In this document: positions 60,570 to 64,000 of the stretch, piece by piece | Numbering within the stretch: position 1 is the stretch's first letter | How the letters are laid out: the number at the start of each line of letters is the position of its first letter | Source of the DNA: Bacteroidota bacterium | Lineage (GTDB): Bacteria > Bacteroidota > Bacteroidia > Bacteroidales > FEN-979 | Direction: 5' to 3' | NCBI GenBank assembly: GCA_026391775.1 | Contig: JAPLDK010000068.1 | Coordinates: 1-64,000 of the forward strand | Length of the DNA: 64,000 bases | Notes under the pieces: model-generated | What the model saw: the letters and a program-made list of their open reading frames with translations, nothing else | The model's database searches: none | What the model was told of the DNA's origin: nothing | Made by a program: the position numbers and the translations under genes

Positions 60570-63500
60570 CTTGAACCGTCACGTATAAACACCCACCCCG
60601 TTCGGGTGCCAAGGTTTTTAATGGTCAGCACATAATAATAAGTCCCGTCGGGCAGGGGTTCGCCTTTATCGTTGGTCCCATCCCATGAGGTTGTTTTGTT
60701 GTCGTAATGTTCAAACGATCTTACCATCACCCCCCAACGTGTAAAAAACTGAATGGAATTGTCCGGGTAAATTTCAATACAATCGATGATGAGTTTATCG
60801 TTGAGCCCGTCACCGTTAGGGGTAATCACATTGTGCACAAGAATGCAATCCTCAGTGGGAGGAGGCGGTGGCGGTAACTTTTTCATTTTAACCCTTAAAC
60901 TGTCCCTACCACTGCATATGGAATGGAGATCTTTCACTGTAAGAATGAATGTTGTATCAGCCGTAAGAAGTTGTGTCTCAGGATTCGGATCTGCAGGATT
61001 AATGAGCAGGGATGAAGGCTCCCATGTGTAGGAGAAGTTCCCCGATCCACCCTGTACCGAGCTCGTGAGGAAGGTCGAACTGCTGTCGGGAATCAGTTGG
61101 TCAGGGCCGGCATAAACTTCCACACCGGTATAAACCCTTATTGTAAGCTGGCTGAACACTGCTGAATCATTGCATGGCCCGCTACCGTTAACCTGCATTG
61201 TCAGGATCACTTCCCCACTCTCATCGATGAAAGGTGTATAAACGGGTTGCAGGGTTGTATCGCCTACGATTGAGCCTTTACCATTATGGGTCCAATGAAT
61301 ATGTGTATAATCAGAGGCACGGGCATCAGTGACCACGAAAGGAGTTCCTCCGCAGATTACGCTTCCTGTCCCGGCCGAAGCAGTTGGGGCTTTAATGAAT
61401 GTAATCAGCATAGAATCTTTGACTGCCTCACAAGGGGGTATTGGAGCAGCATTCAAGGTAAGTATAATCCGGTCGGCCTGTATATCTTGTGTTGACGGGA
61501 AATACTGCGGATGGAGAATGTGAGTATCGCTGAACGTCCCGTTACCGCTGGTGGTCCATTGTAATGAATTATAATTGAAGGCGGATGAGGTTGTGAGAGG
61601 ATATGTGGTTCTCCCGCAAATCAAGGCATTCTCACCCGCATCGGCTGATGGCTTTGGAGTGTAATAAAGTGTCAGCTCCGAAGTGTCGTTAGGGCAGGGA
61701 GGGAATGCATATCCTATGAGAGTGATTATTATGGGGCCTGTTTCGGTTTGTGCCGGGGAATAAACCGGGTTGAGCATAGCGGGATCTGAAAAAGAGCCCT
61801 GGCCGCTGGTAGTCCATAGAAGGCTGCTGAAGTTATGAGCTGTAGCCTGTATAAGGGTAAAGGAAGATCCCTGGCAAAGCGTATCGTCTGTGCCGGCAAA
61901 AACCAGCGCAGGTTCATTTATAATCAGGGTGAAAGGTGGTGAAGGTAATCCGGTTCCGCAGCGATTTACTGCATGTACCATGATGGTGCCTGAGGCAGAG
62001 CCCTGAGGTACATTCACGGTGATAAAGTTGGTTCCTGAACCTGCAGTGATTACAAGGCCCGGGGGCAGCGTCCAGATATAAAATGCAGCATCCGGAATGG
62101 GTGCAACAGAGAACACTACCTGGACAGCCCCTATGCATAAGGGTGCAGGGCCGTCAATGGGTCCGGCAGGGCCGGGTGCTTTGCCAACAAAAACATGGAA
62201 GGATCCGGGCCTGGGAGGAACACATCCGTTAGGATTGGTAAAGGAAACGCTAACCGACTCAGTCCCCGGACCCGTCCAGCTTACAGCGATGGAATTTGTG
62301 CCCTGCCCCGAAATAATCTGCCCGCCCGCACTCACACTCCATTGGTAATTGAGCATTCCCGCCTGTGTTGTATAAACCTGTTCACCTGAAGCTTCACAAA
62401 CATAAGCCGGGCCGTTTATCTCAGGAAAAGTCAGTGGTAATATGATTGCAATCACCGGTGTGCGGCTGGTACTATGACAATTGTCTATTGTATCCCTTGT
62501 CTCTGCATAATAGATAGTGGTTACACTAAGAAACGGGGTAACGAATGCCGGGCTACCCTGTAGCAGCAGATTGCCCCCTGTGATGCTGTCGTACCAGTCG
62601 ACTGTAAGGCCGGGTGGCACCGTAGCTGAGAGTTCTACCGTACCTGGCCCGCATCGGGTTGAGTCATGCCCGGTGGCTTCCGGAGGAGTAGTGGTAAATA
62701 CAGCGGTAAACAAGGCCGTACTGGCGCTGCTGTACCACCAGGTATTTATCATTTTATCATGGCAATCGGCCTGGTTCAGGCCCCAGGGATGGCAACCGGG
62801 ATATCCCGGGATTGACCCCGGTGTACAACCTGTAAAATTTGTTGTTTGCGGGGCCACCGGGCACAAGGAACCAGTTGTTGTGAGCTGTGAATCGTCCCAG
62901 TAAGTCATAGGTACTATCATTGAAGATCCCCCGGGCCTTACAAGTGAAATCTGGTATCCATCCGGATTTCTTTCCTGGTCCCAAATAGGCAGGTTGGTCA
63001 GGCCGTTGACATAGTTTAGCTGGACTGTGATGAGAGTGCCATTGGGAACGGGATTTCCCAGTCCGTCCAGACCGTTCCAGGGAATATCATTTGTACCGTT
63101 AAGGACGGGAGAATAAAAATCTATCGTTGTTGCCGGGGCACCATAAGGAAACGTGAGGGTAGTTTCAAGAACGCCGGCTTTGTTGACACTAACAACTATC
63201 TGCTTGTACCTGCTGCAAGGGGAATAGGCAGGATCGGGTATCATATACGGATTTCCGGTTATCTGGCCATATCCACCGCTGGGATAAGCAATGGAATCGG
63301 GATTGTTCAGGAATACTTTGTATTGAGCAATTCCCGTGAATGTGTTGGACGTATTGATATTTATCGAACGCCGGTCGGTATTGAAAATTCCTGAATTCAG
63401 GCAGCCATATGGGTTGCAGAAGATGGTGACGGCTCCAACATGCGCATTGCTGAAAGCCAGCTTTGTGACTATCCTGTCATCCGAATAAACGAAAAATTTC

Positions 63501-64000
63501 CCATTGAATGGCTGAAACACAAAATTTCCGAGATCAGCATATAGCTGCCAGGATTTAGACCAGACTCTTCCGTTAATTGTATCTGTTTGGACCGGGGGAC
63601 TGTGTTGGCCCGAGACTACCTGGAAATCCCAGTAATCAATAGTCAGGCCGTAAGATGGCGGATTTATGATTTCAAAATAATAGTCTCCTGTATCGGCTAT
63701 ACTTGTCACTTGGTATGAAAGAGGAATATACCCGCTGCTTTGAGGAAACGGGCCAATCATCGCCTGCCTGAAGTACCTGATGTAACCTGTTTGTCCTGTG
63801 GCATAGGGGCAAATGCCTGTAAGGGCAATAGTCCCGTTTGGTTTTTTAAGGTTGAATGTAAATCCCCCGGGAGCTTTAAGCCCGAAAAGAATGGTTTCCC
63901 CTGTATTGGAAATATGGATATTCAGGCGGTAATTGGAAGGGCAGTTAATACAAGCAAATTTAGTGTACCAGGCTCCGTTATCAAGATAAAGTCCGGAAGC
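60566..64000 (-). CDS. gliding-motility-associated (CHU_C, type B sorting) surface protein, 5' end outside the window
   Basis: The frame is open from its stop at 60566 right to the window edge, so at least 1144 residues; an internal ATG at 63760 is not a credible start because it has no signal peptide and coding continues upstream (YTKFACINCPSNYRLNIHIS). Proprotein-convertase-like and Ig/PKD-like repeats of about 80-90 residues follow (AGTDDTLCQGSSFTLIQATAHN, ADAGENALICGRTTYPL, ASAGTGSVICGGTPFVV). After a PPPPPP linker comes the CHU_C domain (CILVHNVITPNGDGLNDKLI ... IQFFTRWGVMVRSFEHYDNKT). Expected T9SS substrate, exported with its adjacent PorP/SprF partner; likely adhesive. Confidence 0.92.
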   Translation of the reverse strand, partial: ASGLYLDNGAWYTKFACINCPSNYRLNIHISNTGETILFGLKAPGGFTFNLKKPNGTIALTGICPYATGQTGYIRYFRQAMIGPFPQSSGYIPLSYQVTSIADTGDYYFEIINPPSYGLTIDYWDFQVVSGQHSPPVQTDTINGRVWSKSWQLYADLGNFVFQPFNGKFFVYSDDRIVTKLAFSNAHVGAVTIFCNPYGCLNSGIFNTDRRSININTSNTFTGIAQYKVFLNNPDSIAYPSGGYGQITGNPYMIPDPAYSPCSRYKQIVVSVNKAGVLETTLTFPYGAPATTIDFYSPVLNGTNDIPWNGLDGLGNPVPNGTLITVQLNYVNGLTNLPIWDQERNPDGYQISLVRPGGSSMIVPMTYWDDSQLTTTGSLCPVAPQTTNFTGCTPGSIPGYPGCHPWGLNQADCHDKMINTWWYSSASTALFTAVFTTTPPEATGHDSTRCGPGTVELSATVPPGLTVDWYDSITGGNLLLQGSPAFVTPFLSVTTIYYAETRDTIDNCHSTSRTPVIAIILPLTFPEINGPAYVCEASGEQVYTTQAGMLNYQWSVSAGGQIISGQGTNSIAVSWTGPGTESVSVSFTNPNGCVPPRPGSFHVFVGKAPGPAGPIDGPAPLCIGAVQVVFSVAPIPDAAFYIWTLPPGLVITAGSGTNFITVNVPQGSASGTIMVHAVNRCGTGLPSPPFTLIINEPALVFAGTDDTLCQGSSFTLIQATAHNFSSLLWTTSGQGSFSDPAMLNPVYSPAQTETGPIIITLIGYAFPPCPNDTSELTLYYTPKPSADAGENALICGRTTYPLTTSSAFNYNSLQWTTSGNGTFSDTHILHPQYFPSTQDIQADRIILTLNAAPIPPCEAVKDSMLITFIKAPTASAGTGSVICGGTPFVVTDARASDYTHIHWTHNGKGSIVGDTTLQPVYTPFIDESGEVILTMQVNGSGPCNDSAVFSQLTIRVYTGVEVYAGPDQLIPDSSSTFLTSSVQGGSGNFSYTWEPSSLLINPADPNPETQLLTADTTFILTVKDLHSICSGRDSLRVKMKKLPPPPPPTEDCILVHNVITPNGDGLNDKLIIDCIEIYPDNSIQFFTRWGVMVRSFEHYDNKTTSWDGTNDKGEPLPDGTYYYVLTIKNLGTRTGWVFIRDGSR

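Overview
The window reads as a piece of a Bacteroidetes chromosome, probably Bacteroidia and free-living or environmental. The evidence is several secreted proteins with C-terminal type IX secretion (T9SS) sorting domains, a CHU_C-type surface protein beside a PorP/SprF protein, and promoters of the Bacteroidetes pattern TTTG-N20-TAnnTTTG. Most flanking DNA has balanced base composition. The stretch from about 31.5 to 37.7 kb is visibly AT-rich.

Layout. 0-7.6 kb: a T9SS-secreted leucine-rich-repeat protein, an IS21-type remnant, tRNA-Pro(CGG), a cytidylate-kinase-like protein, and a leftward operon of a RelA-type (p)ppGpp synthetase with a two-gene ABC exporter. 7.6-17.4 kb: a rightward leucine/branched-chain acyl-CoA catabolic operon (methylcrotonyl-CoA carboxylase beta, methylglutaconyl-CoA hydratase, carboxylase alpha, two overlapping HMG-CoA-lyase-like genes, acyl-CoA dehydrogenase) followed by a large secreted protein. 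17.4-28.4 kb: sugar and secretion genes (GH35 and GH2 beta-galactosidases, MFS transporter, T9SS cargo, a barrel protein, a BNR propeller). 28.5-30.5 kb: a TPR protein.

30.5-37.7 kb is the most unusual part. A broken tyrosine integrase is followed by eight co-oriented gene cassettes separated by seven related attC sites, preceded by an attI-like site. This is an integron cassette array. Cassette limits are confirmed because each cassette begins with TTRRRY-like bases complementary to its own 3' end. In several cassettes the complementarity runs on for 17-19 bases, with one invariant mismatch at position 10 (A.C on the top strand, G.T on the bottom strand). Cargo is small lipoproteins, a DUF6155 protein, a FISUMP lipoprotein, a YefM/YoeB-type toxin-antitoxin pair with its own promoter, a DUF6174-like lipoprotein, and an orphan HigA with a vestige of higB.

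37.7-47.2 kb: an acetyltransferase, an erythromycin-esterase-like protein, a type I periplasmic binding lipoprotein, a metallophosphoesterase, a methyltransferase, barrel proteins, an alpha/beta hydrolase and a T9SS cargo. 47.2-51.3 kb: a nitroreductase and then a translationally coupled trio: corrinoid protein, MtaA/UroD-like protein lacking the usual zinc ligands, and a histidine kinase with a cysteine-containing N-terminal domain. This is a candidate corrinoid-linked sensory or methyl-transfer system. 51.3-64 kb: an M13 peptidase, methyltransferases, T9SS cargo, a histidine-kinase-like protein whose phospho-acceptor His is Cys, and a leftward T9SS surface-protein operon (CHU_C protein running off the window edge, PorP/SprF, TPR-PD40-OmpA).
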